Shown here: positions 1 to 10,610 of the stretch, in pieces
Position numbering within the stretch: position 1 is the stretch's first letter
Layout of the letters: each line of letters starts with the position of its first letter
Source: Anisodus tanguticus
Lineage: Eukaryota; Streptophyta; Magnoliopsida; Solanales; Solanaceae
Assembly (NCBI GenBank): GCA_034509755.1
Contig: CM067541.1
Span: 57,609,556 to 57,673,555, forward strand
Direction: 5' to 3'
DNA length: 64,000 nucleotides
Program-made: the position numbers and the translations under genes
The notes under the pieces: model-generated
Told to the model about the DNA's origin: nothing
Seen by the model: the letters and a program-made list of their open reading frames with translations, nothing else
Databases searched by the model: none

Positions 1-1832
1 TGAATAGAAAAAAATGATTCTATAAATATATATATTTTTATTTGAATATTTTCTATGCTAGTTTATTGATATTTTATGAAAAGAATCATATAAGTAAACT
101 AACAAAATCAAATCTCTCACCAACATAACAATGCATATTGGATTACACTAATTATATAAGAAGTGTTTACATTCTTATATTAGTTAAATTATATAAGCCA
201 AAAAAACTTAACTTGCCATATGTTCTTTTATTCTTTATTTTTTAATAAATATAAAGAAGGGGCGAGGTGCTGCTTAGTACTTTATTCAATTTAAAAGGCT
301 GTAACAGTGTGCCCTATCTCTTTTAAGTGAGAGGGGGCATATACTATTTCAGAAAAACTAGATTATTAGTGTTAATAAATTAGTACTCCATAAGCACAAG
401 TGGCATAGCCTAGCAGAAAGCATCTGCCAAAAAATTTAGCTGTTCCATTACAAATGTAACAATAGCAACAACGATAACATATTCAATACTCATTTTACCG
501 GATTAGGTATTTATATTTAACCAATAAATGCAAGATATATATTTTTTATACATAAATTTATAATTTAAGAACAATTAAGTGATATATATTTATACTTAAT
601 TTTTTATTAATAAAAATAAAAATAATTAATTAAGTGTAAACACGAATAAATATTTATAAATGCAGAGCTAGTAAAGTGAAAGATACTTACCTGTCATGAA
701 TTGTCTTTTGCAATAAATTTTAATCACTGACGAAATTCCTGAACAACGAGTCTCATGACTGCTCTTAATGGGCGCCAGTGTCATTTTCTATTGAATTAAT
801 AGTACTACTAATAGCCAGCAAATTTACCATTTATTGTGAATGTTAAGTACTATTGTATTTATTATTTATAGCATCACTGCCATGTTATTTCCAAAACCTT
901 ATTGAAAATTCTGTTATTGGACATACAGATATTTTTTCTTCAAAAAACTGTTTGGTTATGCATTACCTTCAATTTCTCGTTCCAACGTGAAATTGTATTT
1001 GAAAAACTTCTCCAAGATTCATATTTTTCAAATGAAATACGAGTTCAAACACACTTCATTAATTTTCAAATACCCTTTATCAATTTAACTTCAAACGAGT
1101 ATTACTTTTTTAAATATCACCAAATTTATGTCGAATGCCTACAAAGATATCTAGCTAGCATAGTATATGAAAAGACAGCTAGCATTTTTTGCATCATACC
1201 TATCAAATCAATGAATATTGAGATTATAAAAAGAACTTACTTGTAATTAGTGTTTATACATATACCAATTAATTAATATAAGACACGTTTCTCGCATTTA
1301 AATTTTTGTCTAAGTACTCTCACAATATTTTGTAACTCTTTAAGTTAGACTAAATTTGCTATAGATAAATATAGCATGTAAGTAAGTTGTTTTTCTCATC
1401 ATTTTCATTCTAATTATATGATGGCAAATAAAGGTAGCTAGAACAATGATATCGAACGAGAAGCATAGGTTGGAATATTGTATAACCTAGCATTGGATTC
1501 CAAAGAAAGGGAACAGTGTACTTGAAAATTATATGACCATGCACGTTGGACAGAGACAACAATGTGTGGATCGCAATAAAGTTCCCCATTCACACCCTCC
1601 CACCTTCATAAATTATTAATTCAGTTTTAACTTTATATACATCCATATATAGGGGGAAAATCAAAATCAGGTTCTTCAAAAATATTCACGGGATCTATTA
1701 TAATGAGATTTGTAATCTTGAAAATAATGTAGACTACATGCTACCGCCGATAAAAGGTGACATGATTAACAATTTTTTATTGTTAGTGATGAATATTAGT
1801 TAAACTTTTATTAAGTTCATACATGTCATCTT
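1..1832. other. gene-free AT-rich intergenic DNA
   Basis: No coding region is supported here. A 114-codon open frame at 902-1246 has strongly AT-driven composition and no recognisable domain, so it is not called. The stretch has short poly-A and poly-T tracts but no terminal repeats that I could pair. Confidence 0.6.
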
Positions 1833-2013
1833 CACTACAAAAAGATAATAATATTAAATTAGCTATAAATTTCATCTCTAATTTGTTGATATTTTTTTGT
1901 AGCTAACATAATTTTTTATAATTTATTATTAATCCATCGTTAAATAAAATTAGCGATGGGTTTTAGTGTTTAACTAAAAAAGTTATCACAATAATTCCTA
2001 TTTTTTAGTAGTG
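1833..2013. mobile_element. CACTA-type MITE
   Basis: The element begins CACTACAAAAA and ends TTTTTAGTAGTG, so its ends are inverted copies of the CACTA signature over about 12 bases with one mismatch. The interior has a short 'tagcgatgg' motif of the kind seen in other plant CACTA MITEs. At 181 bp it cannot encode a transposase. The expected 3-bp target duplication is not visible (ctt on the left, agc on the right), so an edge may be altered. The class is inferred from the terminal sequence. Confidence 0.65.
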
Positions 2014-2033
2014 AGCTTGGACAACCTTAATCA

Positions 2034-2690
2034 TCCTATGTTCTTGATTTTGATAATGGTGGTGTTTGAGTTAATTTGTTCACATTGCCTAATTAATCGA
2101 TATTTATTACTACCTTCCACTAGCATAATTATCACTTATCAAGATAACTTTGTCCATAAGATTTATAAGATGCATATTAAAAAATGACTTCATGATTTTT
2201 TTGTGATGAAATTTAAATTCAAATCTCTTGTGATTTTTTATCCACTTTATTAATCATTGAGCCACACTCTTGTGTAGGCACTTGTTCTACGTTCCTGATT
2301 TTAATAATGATGGGTTAATTTGTTCACATTTTCTAATTAATTGAAATTTATTACTACCTTACATTAGCATAATTATAATTTATTAGATAATTTTCCCCAA
2401 AGGTTTATAAGATGTTATTAAGAAATGACTTCACCGTTTTTGTCTGAGCTAAATTTGAACTCAAATCTCTCGTGATTTTTATCTACTTTATTAACCTTTG
2501 AGGCACACTCTTGTGTAGGTGCTTATCCTATGTTCTTGATTTTAATAATGATGGTGTTTGTGTTAATTTATTCAGATTGGCTAATTAATCGATATTTATT
2601 ACTACCTTCCATTAGTATAATTATCACTTAATAGATAACTTTGCTCCAAGGTTTATAAGATGCATATTAAGAAACTAGTTTCTAAGCACA
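2034..2690. repeat. tandem repeat, about 245-bp unit, 2.7 copies
   Basis: Three successive copies start near 2040, 2290 and 2531, each with 'gttcttgattttaataatg' or a close variant. Each runs through similar landmarks: cattactacc-type text, then tttataagatgcatatta, then a cactttatta stretch. The third copy is cut short. The copies differ by many point changes, so the array is old. No coding frame is shared between the copies. Confidence 0.75.
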
Positions 2691-2730
2691 GGTTTATAAG
2701 ATGCATATTAAGAAACTAGTTTCTAAGCAT
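2651..2730. repeat. 41-bp direct duplication with palindromic core
   Basis: A block starting 'gtttataagatgcatatta' at 2651 is repeated at 2692. Each copy contains the palindrome agaaactagtttct. The second copy runs straight into the inverted hairpin end of repeat R, so the duplication may have come with that insertion. Confidence 0.7.
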
Positions 2731-5000
2731 GTGTTTTGTACGTGTATATCTTGTTGAGTTATTTAGTGATGTTTTTGACTCATTGCAAATGAAGTTTTGT
2801 GGGTTGAAGTTCGTAGGAGATGAAAAACAATTTTTGTATAAGTTAGTATAATTTTGTATAGCCTCATAAAAGTGTGTATAAAAACTAACACTATAATACA
2901 CTTCTATATATTGGGTGTATAAATACTATTTCTATTTTTTTTACTATGCCTAAACTTAAATGTAAACATCCAGTAAAATTATTTCATCAATTCGAACAAT
3001 ATCCATTTTTTATATCTAACAAGAAAGCGATTGTGCTTAGAGTATGATGCTACAAATATATTGCATGGGGTAAAAGATTAAAATAATTAAAAGAAAAATA
3101 AAATAAATAGCTACATAGCAGCTTCCCCTTCTCTTTAATCAGATTACTAAGAAGAGATCCTTTGACGAATACAATAAAATTCATAGCTTATTTCAATAGC
3201 ATTAATTTTGACGTTGAGAAAAAATTTTTGTTTTTGAGTAGTGAATTAGTAAGTGTCTCTGCGAATATTTGAAAACCTATGAAGCTTTAGAGCCCATAAA
3301 AATGGAGAGGAAGACTTAAGGAAAATGTGAACTCTTTCTTGGCTATATATAATACTTTCATGATTAGTGTATCTTCAGCTTCTTTTCACACATTTATCAA
3401 TGGAAAATAACATACATTTAACTATGTGATTCAATACATTCAACTCTTTAGATTCCAAAAACATAAATGGATTGCTAATCAAATTTGGGTTTATTACTGA
3501 TCAATCTTCTCTGTATTTGCCTGGAAAACCGATTGGATTTTTCTGATAGTTCAATAACGGAAGAGGAAACGTTTAAAAAAGGAAAAAGACAAAACCGAAC
3601 GAAAAAAAGGAAAAGTCTAAGATAGAGTTGTAATTAATGACATTACTTTACTAAAAAGACAGAGCGTTATTAATGGTTGGAAGAACTCTAGTATGCGAGC
3701 AGCTGAGCAGTATACCAAAAAGTAAAAAACATGCCGCAAAATATGGTTTTCTATAAAAAATACATCCAACCATCTATACAACTAAGAATCTCATGGGTGC
3801 ACTAAAAATAAATCAGATACGAAAAGCTATTCCTCTAATGTACAAATAATTTATATATTAACATCATTGCAAGACAGCTACATGCAGAGTAGAGCAAAAG
3901 CTCTTCAAAATATTGAGTCTACTGTATATCCATGAGCTTAACAGCATTTTAAATCAGCTTGCTACCTTGGCTTCTCAGAAAGGAGAGGTTCCAATAAAGT
4001 TTTAACAATGTTATAGCACTTGAAAAATAAAAAGATGTAGGAGATAATATTACTACAACATCAACAACAATAATAACAATAAATTGAAGAAAAAAAAGGA
4101 TTTAAGATATCCCAATGCTTTGTATTTTACGTAGTTATCTTTGTACAACCAGTTGACACCAATGTAGTCTCCTAGCGGTAAAGTTTAATATATAATGACA
4201 AGTGATGAAGCCAAATACTGATCAATCTTAAACGTTTTTCTTCATTATAGTAGCTAATTCATTACACTTTGAAAGGTTAAAATTTTAAATGTAGAAAAAA
4301 TAAAGGATCATACATGCATCATCTGCTAAGAAGCCCAAAGGATTTACTAAAAGCTGAACATCACACAATTATATGTTTTTCTGATTTAACTTTTTATTTT
4401 ATTTTATGTTTTATTACATTTTGCTTTACTTCATCAATAAAATCGTAAATTAACTTTGAAGGTAGAAACTTCTCATTCTTAGTATAATATGATGTCTCTG
4501 GACACGTGCGTCACACATATATCTCATATTTGTTATCACAAAATGTTGCAAACGTTTTTTGTATGTGTTGAAAAATAAACTCAAATTTTTCGTGATAATT
4601 ATTCACTTTATTAACCGTTGGCACTCGTCCTTTGTTCTAAAAATCTTCCATATCCCGTTTTCCTTAATCTTCATGTCTTTTTTTTTGTTTCGCAGATCGC
4701 CAATATGTCCGTGAGTATTATTTTTTCTGGTTATAAATAAAAATTGTACTTTCAAACATGATGTTGTATCAAATTCTGTTTGACAGTAACTGTTCCACTA
4801 AGTGTGCTTATGAAGTTACTGTTTATATCATCACTTACACAATATTTATGAATTTAGTCTTATGTCTGTATCTTTCTTGTCTCAATATGACAAAAAAAGA
4901 AGTGCGCCAAAGATTCATGATAAGGATAATAATGTAATTGTATTACATCAATTTATATTCATCTGAATTCACGAGATACCTAACCAATATTATTATATTA
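2716..5000. repeat. repeat R, copy 1 (split)
   Basis: This region matches text found again at 12.6-13.1, 15.7-16.9, 17.9-18.3 and 21.9-22.4 kb. Shared landmarks include the 'agaaagcgatt' block, 'atgaagctttagagcccat' near 3280 and 'cagatcgccaatatg' near 4694. At its left edge, 2716-2780 is an inverted copy of the hairpin end of R: CTAG at 2716-2719, then a catgtg/tacgtg hairpin at 2728-2744. The copy is interrupted by a separate insertion at 3509-4215. No protein is encoded. Confidence 0.65.
3509..4215. mobile_element. unclassified insertion with 14-bp direct repeats
   Basis: The R repeat is interrupted here. The 14 bases tactgatcaatctt occur directly before (3495-3508) and directly after (4216-4229) this 707-bp block. 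Copies of R at 16.16 and 22.20 kb read straight through the junction without it. A 14-bp target duplication fits LINE-type retroposition. I see no long terminal inverted repeats, no clear terminal poly-A and no long frame, so the insert is not classified. Confidence 0.65.
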
Positions 5001-5322
5001 TTGATCTTTTTCCCTCTTTTCCATTCATCGGTCATTTGCTTGATTCTCTGGGTAAGAATTTATATTTTTGGAATGGAATTAACTTATATAACTATAGTGT
5101 AAATCACTTTTAAACTATCATAGTAGTCTAACATGTTATAGTATATTAAACTTTATTTTCTAAGTTACTAATTCTACTGATAGTGAGTAACTATTGGTAG
5201 TTATCATATAAGTATATGATAGTATTAATTTAAGATGTCAAAAAAACTGAACAATTGTCCTTTGTCGGCAGAGATTAGGTTTCTTTTTTGTGTGTTTCCT
5301 CCTAAATCTTATACATGTATTC

Positions 5323-5327
5323 TTCAT
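5323..5327. repeat. target site duplication, left
   Basis: TTCAT here is repeated at 10379-10383 on the other side of the copia element. With these bases assigned to the host, the left LTR starts GGAAAG where the right starts TGAAAG, a single T-to-G change at the terminus. Confidence 0.85.
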
Positions 5328-5611
5328 GGAAAGAAATAATCCCCTTAATTATTTTCATTAATTGAATGAGTATATATACAATTTACATATTTCCATAATA
5401 GGAGAATCATATTCCTATTCTACTCCTAAAACTTTATTCTACTGGAACACTAACTATACAATTATGGTAATACAAGTATTATGGTAAGTGTACAAGACTA
5501 ATTATTACACTAAAACAATATAAATAAACTAAGGTAATACACTGACTGAATTTGGACCAAAACCGTGATATACCTTAAGTGTATATCACGGTATAGTATG
5601 TATATTTAACA
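5328..5611 (-). repeat. 3' LTR of copia 1
   Basis: This 284-bp repeat matches 10096-10378. It contains a perfect 11-bp inverted repeat with a 7-base loop at 5563-5591 and ends in TTAACA. Because the element is on the minus strand, the left LTR is the 3' LTR. Confidence 0.92.
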
Positions 5612-5621
5612 CACCCCTGCA
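5612..5621 (-). other. polypurine tract of copia 1
   Basis: On the minus strand the bases just before the 3' LTR read GCAGGGGTG, a purine-rich run that would prime plus-strand DNA synthesis. The related element at 33.5-37.2 kb has GACTGCGGGG at the same place. Confidence 0.75.
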
Positions 5622-5809
5622 GTCATAGCGGGCGATCTTCGAACGCTGAGACTGTCCCTAAGATCTTCAAAAAGGACCGAGGGAAGACCATTTGTAAAGA
5701 TATCGGCAATTTGATACCTGGACGGGACATGACAGACGCGAACTTGACCACGAGCAACCTTTTTGCGAACAAAGTGAATGTCCATCTTAATATGTTTAGT
5801 GCGCTAGTG

Positions 5810-6928
5810 CTAAACCGGATTACCAGAAAGGTAGATGACACTAATATTTTCACAATACACCAAGGTCGCTTTCTGAATATGACAATGAAGCTCTAACATC
5901 AAATTACGTAACCAACATGATTCAGAGACCACATTAGCTACCCCTCGATACTTGGTCTCTGCACTGGAACGGGATAAAGTCGACTGACGCTTCGCAGACC
6001 AGGAGACCAAGTTATTGCCAAGAATCATACAATAGCCAGACGTAGACAGTCTAGTGTCCGGACAGCCACCCCAATCAGCATCTGTATACGAGACAAGTGT
6101 TGACATTGATGAAGGATATAAATGCAAGCCATAGTCAAGTGTACCCTGAATATACCGAAGGATGCGTTTGAGCGCATTCATGTGCTCAACTCTGGGATCA
6201 TGCATAAACAAACACACCTGCTGTACGACATACAAAATAACTTGTCTCATGAATATAAGATACTGAAGGACCCCTACAAGACTGCGATAGCGGGTCAGAT
6301 CCTCGTACGGTGCGCCGGCCGCAGCCCCACGTTTGGGCTTAGTATCAACTGGAGTGGAAGTGGACTTACAGGATGACATCCCAGCCCTCTCAATGATCTC
6401 TGATGCATACTTCAGCTGGGATAAGGACAACCCACCTGCATGACGAGTGACAGCAATCCCAAAAAAATAACTCAAGGGCCCTAAGTCTTTCATAGCAAAC
6501 TCAGAGCTGAGCATTGTCATGATAGACTGGCGTAAGACATCGGAAGAGGCAGTCAAAATAATATCATCCACATATAACAATATATAGGCCAAGAACGAAC
6601 CACGACGATAGATGAACAAGGAATTATCCGACCTGCTGTGTGTGAACTCAATAGTCAAAATATAGTCGGCAAACCTCTTATACCAGGCCCGAGGAGACTG
6701 CTTAAACCCATATAAGGACTTCTTCAACAAATAGACATGATGAGGATTTTTGGGATCCCTAAACCCCAAGGGATGATGCATATAGACTGTTTCTTTGAGA
6801 TCACCGTGTAAGAAAACATTCTTCACATCTAACTGATGAATGTGCCATGCTTTCGAAAGTGCCAAGCTGAGCACAGTGCGAATGGTAGCCGGTTTGACCA
6901 CCGGACTAAACGTCTCACCACAATCCAC
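5810..6928 (-). CDS. copia 1 reverse transcriptase and RNase H
   Basis: This 372-codon open frame carries the C-terminal part of a copia Pol protein. It copies element RNA into DNA in the cytoplasmic particle. The reverse-transcriptase part has LDVKNVFLHGDL near residue 33 and the catalytic YVDD box near residue 118. The RNase H part has TDADWGG and SSAETKYR, then YCEN where relatives carry YCDN, so one catalytic aspartate is replaced by glutamate. SSAETKYR also departs from the usual SSAEAEYR. The frame begins within the reverse-transcriptase domain, and upstream frames are interrupted, so a full Pol is not made. It also lacks the end of RNase H that follows in the relative at 36.8 kb. Confidence 0.85.
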   Translation of the reverse strand: MDCGETFSPVVKPATIRTVLSLALSKAWHIHQLDVKNVFLHGDLKETVYMHHPLGFRDPKNPHHVYLLKKSLYGFKQSPRAWYKRFADYILTIEFTHSRSDNSLFIYRRGSFLAYILLYVDDIILTASSDVLRQSIMTMLSSEFAMKDLGPLSYFFGIAVTRHAGGLSLSQLKYASEIIERAGMSSCKSTSTPVDTKPKRGAAAGAPYEDLTRYRSLVGVLQYLIFMRQVILYVVQQVCLFMHDPRVEHMNALKRILRYIQGTLDYGLHLYPSSMSTLVSYTDADWGGCPDTRLSTSGYCMILGNNLVSWSAKRQSTLSRSSAETKYRGVANVVSESCWLRNLMLELHCHIQKATLVYCENISVIYLSGNPV

Positions 6929-7111
6929 ACCAACCTGCTGAGTCTTACCATCACCACAAGCCGAGTCTTATGCCGTGCAAACGAACCGTCTGAATTGTCC
7001 TTATGAGCAAAAATCTACATAGACCTAATAATATTAATACCAGATGGACGGGGCACCAACTCCCACGTCTTATTATCAATGAGCATTATATTTATCAGTC
7101 ATAGCAATTTT

Positions 7112-8321
7112 TCAATTCGGGTCATTTAATGCAGACACATGATTATGGAGTAAGGGTGATTTAAGAACATTAGAATGTAAATTAAAATGCCTTTTAGGTT
7201 TAAAAATACCCCATTGACTATGAGTGACTGGTCTATGACTCGGGGAAGGATTGGGCGGAATTTGGGAAGTTTCTGGACTCGATATGGACTGGCCAACAGG
7301 CAGTGGGCCTGTTGGCCCATTTCGGGAAGCAGAAACAGTGGGGGATGCAAGAACTGAACCAGTTCCAGTATTGTGCTGGACTGGCCCAATTGCTGAAACT
7401 GGTCTAGTGGCAAAACTGGGCAGAGAGGGTTGTGACAAACCAGTGGGGCCAGCGGGCAGTGGGCCCGCTAGAGAATTTTGGGTGCGGGACATGTCCGAAA
7501 AATGGTGAATAATATATGGGGATATACCATCATCCAAAAAATTATACGAACTAGGCACATGATTACTCACTTTAGCAAATGGAAATTGGGATTCATCAAA
7601 AATGACATGGCGGCTAATGATGATTTTATTAGAGGATAAATAAAAGCATTTGTAACCACGATGATTAGACGGAAAACCCAAAAACATACATAGAGTAGAC
7701 CGGGCCTGAAGTTTGTTAATTGTGGTGGACGAAAATAGCGGATAACACAAACACCCAAAGATCCTAAGATGTGAATACAAAAGGGTTTTATTATATAGAA
7801 TGTGAAGGGGGGAAGAATATGTCAAGCCTTTGGAAGGAGATATGTAGTCATTTGTAGAGCATGATGCCAAAAAGACGGGGGTACGGAAGCATGGATCAAT
7901 AAAGTTCGGACAATGTTATTAATGATACGAATTTTGCATTCGACTTTCCCATTTTGTGAAGAAGTATGAGGACAAGAAAAATGAAAATTAATTCCATTAG
8001 CACTGAATTCCCGTAACACCTCATTGTCATACTCTTTGCCATTATCACATTGAATATTTTTATTTCACGTTCGAATTGGGTTCTAATGAATGCTCTAAAT
8101 TTTAAGAAGATGGAAAAAACTTGGGATTTTTTCGCTATCGGAAAAGTCCATAAAAACTTAGAATAATCATCCAAAAAGAGAATATAATACCGATGACCCA
8201 AAGAACTAAGAACAGGAGACGTCCATAAATCACTATGAATAATATCAAATGACATTAAAGTATGAGAATTGAAGTCTACAAATGGCAACTTACTATTTTT
8301 TCTAAAGAACAAGATTGACAA
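7112..8321 (-). pseudogene. copia 1 integrase, frame-broken
   Basis: Three overlapping minus-strand frames (7896-8321, 7822-8019, 7112-7870) together spell an integrase. The first has the start of the catalytic core, DIIHSDLWTSP and FLDDYSKFLWTFP. The second continues with SCPHTSSQNGKVE, the QNG box before the catalytic glutamate. The third gives the C-terminal part, FGCLCYPLFSS and NHRGYKCF, then a proline-rich linker. At least two frameshifts separate them. The N-terminal zinc-binding part upstream of 8321 is eroded. A working integrase would insert element DNA into chromosomes; this one cannot be made intact. Confidence 0.8.
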
Positions 8322-8452
8322 TTCGGAGTACTACGCACACTCTTACAAGAAATAAAATTGTTTTTATTTAAAGAAGACAAAATAGATGATCCCGTATGAC
8401 CTAGACGAGCATGTCACAAAGAAGGAGCCAGAGCGGAAAAAATGGATGGCAT

Positions 8453-8860
8453 TTATTGACTCGAGAAACCGAAACGTGACGTGATAGGATAAAGATCACC
8501 CCTACTATCACACCGCATGAGAGGACTCCCCGTTTTGAAATCCTTCACCGAAAAACCAAATGGATCAAATTTTATGGACACATAATTATCAGTGGTGAAT
8601 TTTCGGACAGACACCAAATTTTTAATCAATTTTGGAGTGTGAAGGGTATTTTTCAAAATAAGGGGTGGATGAGGGGGAGACAATGTTTTCTGACCATAAC
8701 CACGAATTGGAATTGAATTACCATTACCAATAATTATACCATGATTGTTGCTCAAATTGGAATAAGATGAGAGAGTACCTGATTCGGACGTCATGTGAGT
8801 AGTGGTGCCGGTGTCCATGTACCAATTAGGATCCAAAGGATTTATTCCAAGCATGTGCAT
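8453..8860 (-). pseudogene. copia 1 protease and pre-integrase segment
   Basis: A 135-codon frame with WYMDTGTTTHMT near residue 13. DTG is the aspartic protease active site, and the second T stands where relatives usually have A-T-S-H. The later part (LVSVRKFTTDN, FSVKDFKTG) is the pre-integrase segment. It stays in one frame but is cut off from gag and integrase by frame breaks on both sides. Confidence 0.8.
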
Positions 8861-9085
8861 TGCGACTTTAATGTCGGAATGAGAGGGGCCCGATGCATGA
8901 TGGGCCTGAGGGGGCTAGGGCCCAAGTACCCCGGGTTGGTATCCCAACCCAGAACTGGGGCGAGAACTACTAGGCCAAACTGGACTGGGCCTGAAAAAAC
9001 GTTGTTGGGCAGTCCAGTGGCCAGAATGCTAAACAACTGGGTCGTAGGGACTGTTGGGCCACTGCCCTCTGGCCCAGGCCCACGG

Positions 9086-10014
9086 CTAGGAGGCCCAAGG
9101 CTGGGACCAGTTGGGTTGCGGCCTATTGCCGGTATTTCGAGACCTCCTGCCACCGTGACCATCTCCGGAACCACCGCATTTGACCCCGCGATTTTTGGCA
9201 TTATTATTCCGACTATTTTTGCCGCCACCATGAGTATGGTTTTGGCCGGAATTATCAACACCACCCGGAGGTTTTGTATAGGATGTCATCATGACTACGG
9301 AACTAGCACCGATAGCCGCCTTTTTGGCCAAGCCGACTTTTTCGAGGGGAAGCATAGAACGAGCCTGATAAAATTGCGGAAGAGGGTTGCTCTGACAAAG
9401 AAGCGTGCTAACACCACTATATGCCTTTGAAAGGCCTACAACCATTTGTAGGACCAAATGATCATTCGAAACAGGCGTGCCAATGTTGCGGAGTTGGTCC
9501 TCAATTCCTTTAACCTTTTGCAATATGCTGAAACGTTTGGGGAATTTTCCATATAGATTTGGGAAAATTCATGCTCAAGGATAACAACACGAGAATTCTG
9601 ATTATCTTGGAATATATCACGTACTGTATTCCATGCCTCCATCGCCATAGCATCGGGTTCGATAATCGTTTGCAAGAGGTCGCTAGAAATAGTGGAGTAA
9701 ATCCACTGAAAAACAGTAGCATCAAGGGTCGTCCATAACGTAGGATCATCCTCTGGTTTGGGCACCTCCGTATATGTAGGAGCCGCGGGGATAATATGAC
9801 GGAGAATTTAATGCGAGTGTGCATGTATTTTGAACAGTTCGGCCCACGTCGTGTATTGAACGTTTTCTATTTCAAGAATGATAGGGGTGCGATTCTTGAT
9901 ATTAGAAATAGTAAGGGCAGGGTGAAACATGTTCCTAGCCATAATAGCAACGCAAGACGTGACGTAGGGATTGGGGAGAAAAAAATGGGAAAGAGAAAAA
10001 TAATTTCTGGGCAC
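9086..10014 (-). pseudogene. copia 1 gag, frame-broken
   Basis: The likely gag start is the ATG at 10014, followed by HPALTISNIKN and AELFKIHAHSH. An in-frame stop separates this from the next block (9436-9765: WTTLDATVFQWIYSTIS, LEHEFSQIYME), the central gag domain of this copia group. A frameshift then leads into 9086-9523 (KGIEDQLRNIGTPVS, LPQFYQARSML) with a glycine- and asparagine-rich tail. I see no clear CCHC knuckle. Gag would form the particle shell; this copy is defective. Confidence 0.8.
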
Positions 10015-10080
10015 GGAAACCGAGGAAGGGGGCTCGGATTCAGTGGTTGGACGGAAATAGTAGGGAGAAAATATTAACCT

Positions 10081-10095
10081 AGACTCTTGATACCA
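10081..10095 (-). other. primer binding site of copia 1
   Basis: On the minus strand the bases directly after the 5' LTR read TGGTATCAAGAGTC. This closely matches the complement of the 3' end of plant initiator tRNA-Met (usually TGGTATCAGAGC). The position directly against the LTR terminus supports the element boundary. Confidence 0.85.
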
Positions 10096-10378
10096 TGAAA
10101 GAAATAATCCCCTTAATTATTTTCATTAATTGAATGAGTATATATACAATTTACATATTTCCATAATAGGAGAATCCTATTCCTATTCTACTCCTAAAAC
10201 CTTATTCTACTTGGACACTAACTATACAATTATGATAATACAAGTATTATGGTAAGTGTACAAGACTAATTATTATACTAAAACAATATACATAAACTAA
10301 GGTAATACACGAACTGAATTTGGACCAAAACCGTGATATACCTTAAGTGTATATCACGGTATACTATTATATTTAACA
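10096..10378 (-). repeat. 5' LTR of copia 1
   Basis: This 283-bp LTR pairs with 5328-5611. It starts TGAAAG and ends TTAACA, followed by the target duplicate TTCAT (10379-10383). The hairpin at 10331-10359 is perfect here too (CCGTGATATAC, 7-base loop, complement), so it has been kept in both LTRs while other positions changed. Confidence 0.92.
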
Positions 10379-10610
10379 TTCATCTTGTACCACACTTCTG
10401 CTCTTTGGCTTTGTCTTCTTCTCTTGCTCACGACGGTTGTTGTCCAACTACATGTATTTGCCTCTTTTTCCTCCATCTCTTTCTTCTTTTTGGGTACAAA
10501 TTTCATTTTTCTTCTTCATGTCTCTTTTCTTTTATTTTTTTGGATTTTTTCTTATTTCCTTCCATATTTTTCAATTTCGCCGATCAATAGGTGTTGTGAA
10601 CTAGTAATAT
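10379..10610. repeat. hydrophobic-leader repeat, copy a (plus strand)
   Basis: This text recurs in the opposite orientation at 11797-12000 and 13440-13743. On the plus strand one frame reads LWLCLLLLL followed by a serine- and phenylalanine-rich stretch and SPINRCCE. The copia 1 insertion falls inside this copy: its start lies at 5255-5322, left of the element. Frames differ between copies by single-base indels, so coding is doubtful. Confidence 0.6.

Larger units (their letters stand above)
5328..10378 (-). mobile_element. Ty1/copia retrotransposon 1 (full length, decayed)
   Basis: The element is flanked by two LTRs of 284 and 283 bp and by the perfect target duplication TTCAT. On the minus strand the order is LTR, primer site, gag, protease, integrase, reverse transcriptase with RNase H, purine tract, LTR. 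That domain order defines Ty1/copia. Wording such as 'YVDDIILTAS' and 'VDTKPK' resembles the Ale/Retrofit lineage, which is an inference. The LTRs differ at about a dozen positions by eye and the reading frame is broken in several places, so the insertion is not recent and the element is not autonomous. It sits inside an older repeat whose two halves rejoin across it. Confidence 0.92.

Noticed and set aside
902..1246. 114-codon plus-strand open frame
   Set aside because: AT-rich DNA with few stops by chance. There is no domain, no splice context and an unnatural residue mix rich in Ile, Phe and Tyr.
8842..9264. 140-codon minus-strand frame overlapping gag
   Set aside because: A different frame of the same gag-protease linker. 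Proline-rich text can arise from the G-rich repeats, and a frameshifted gag tail explains it better.
8795..9430. 211-codon plus-strand frame inside copia 1
   Set aside because: It lies antisense to the gag and protease coding text and is explained as a shadow of the proline- and glycine-rich gag region.
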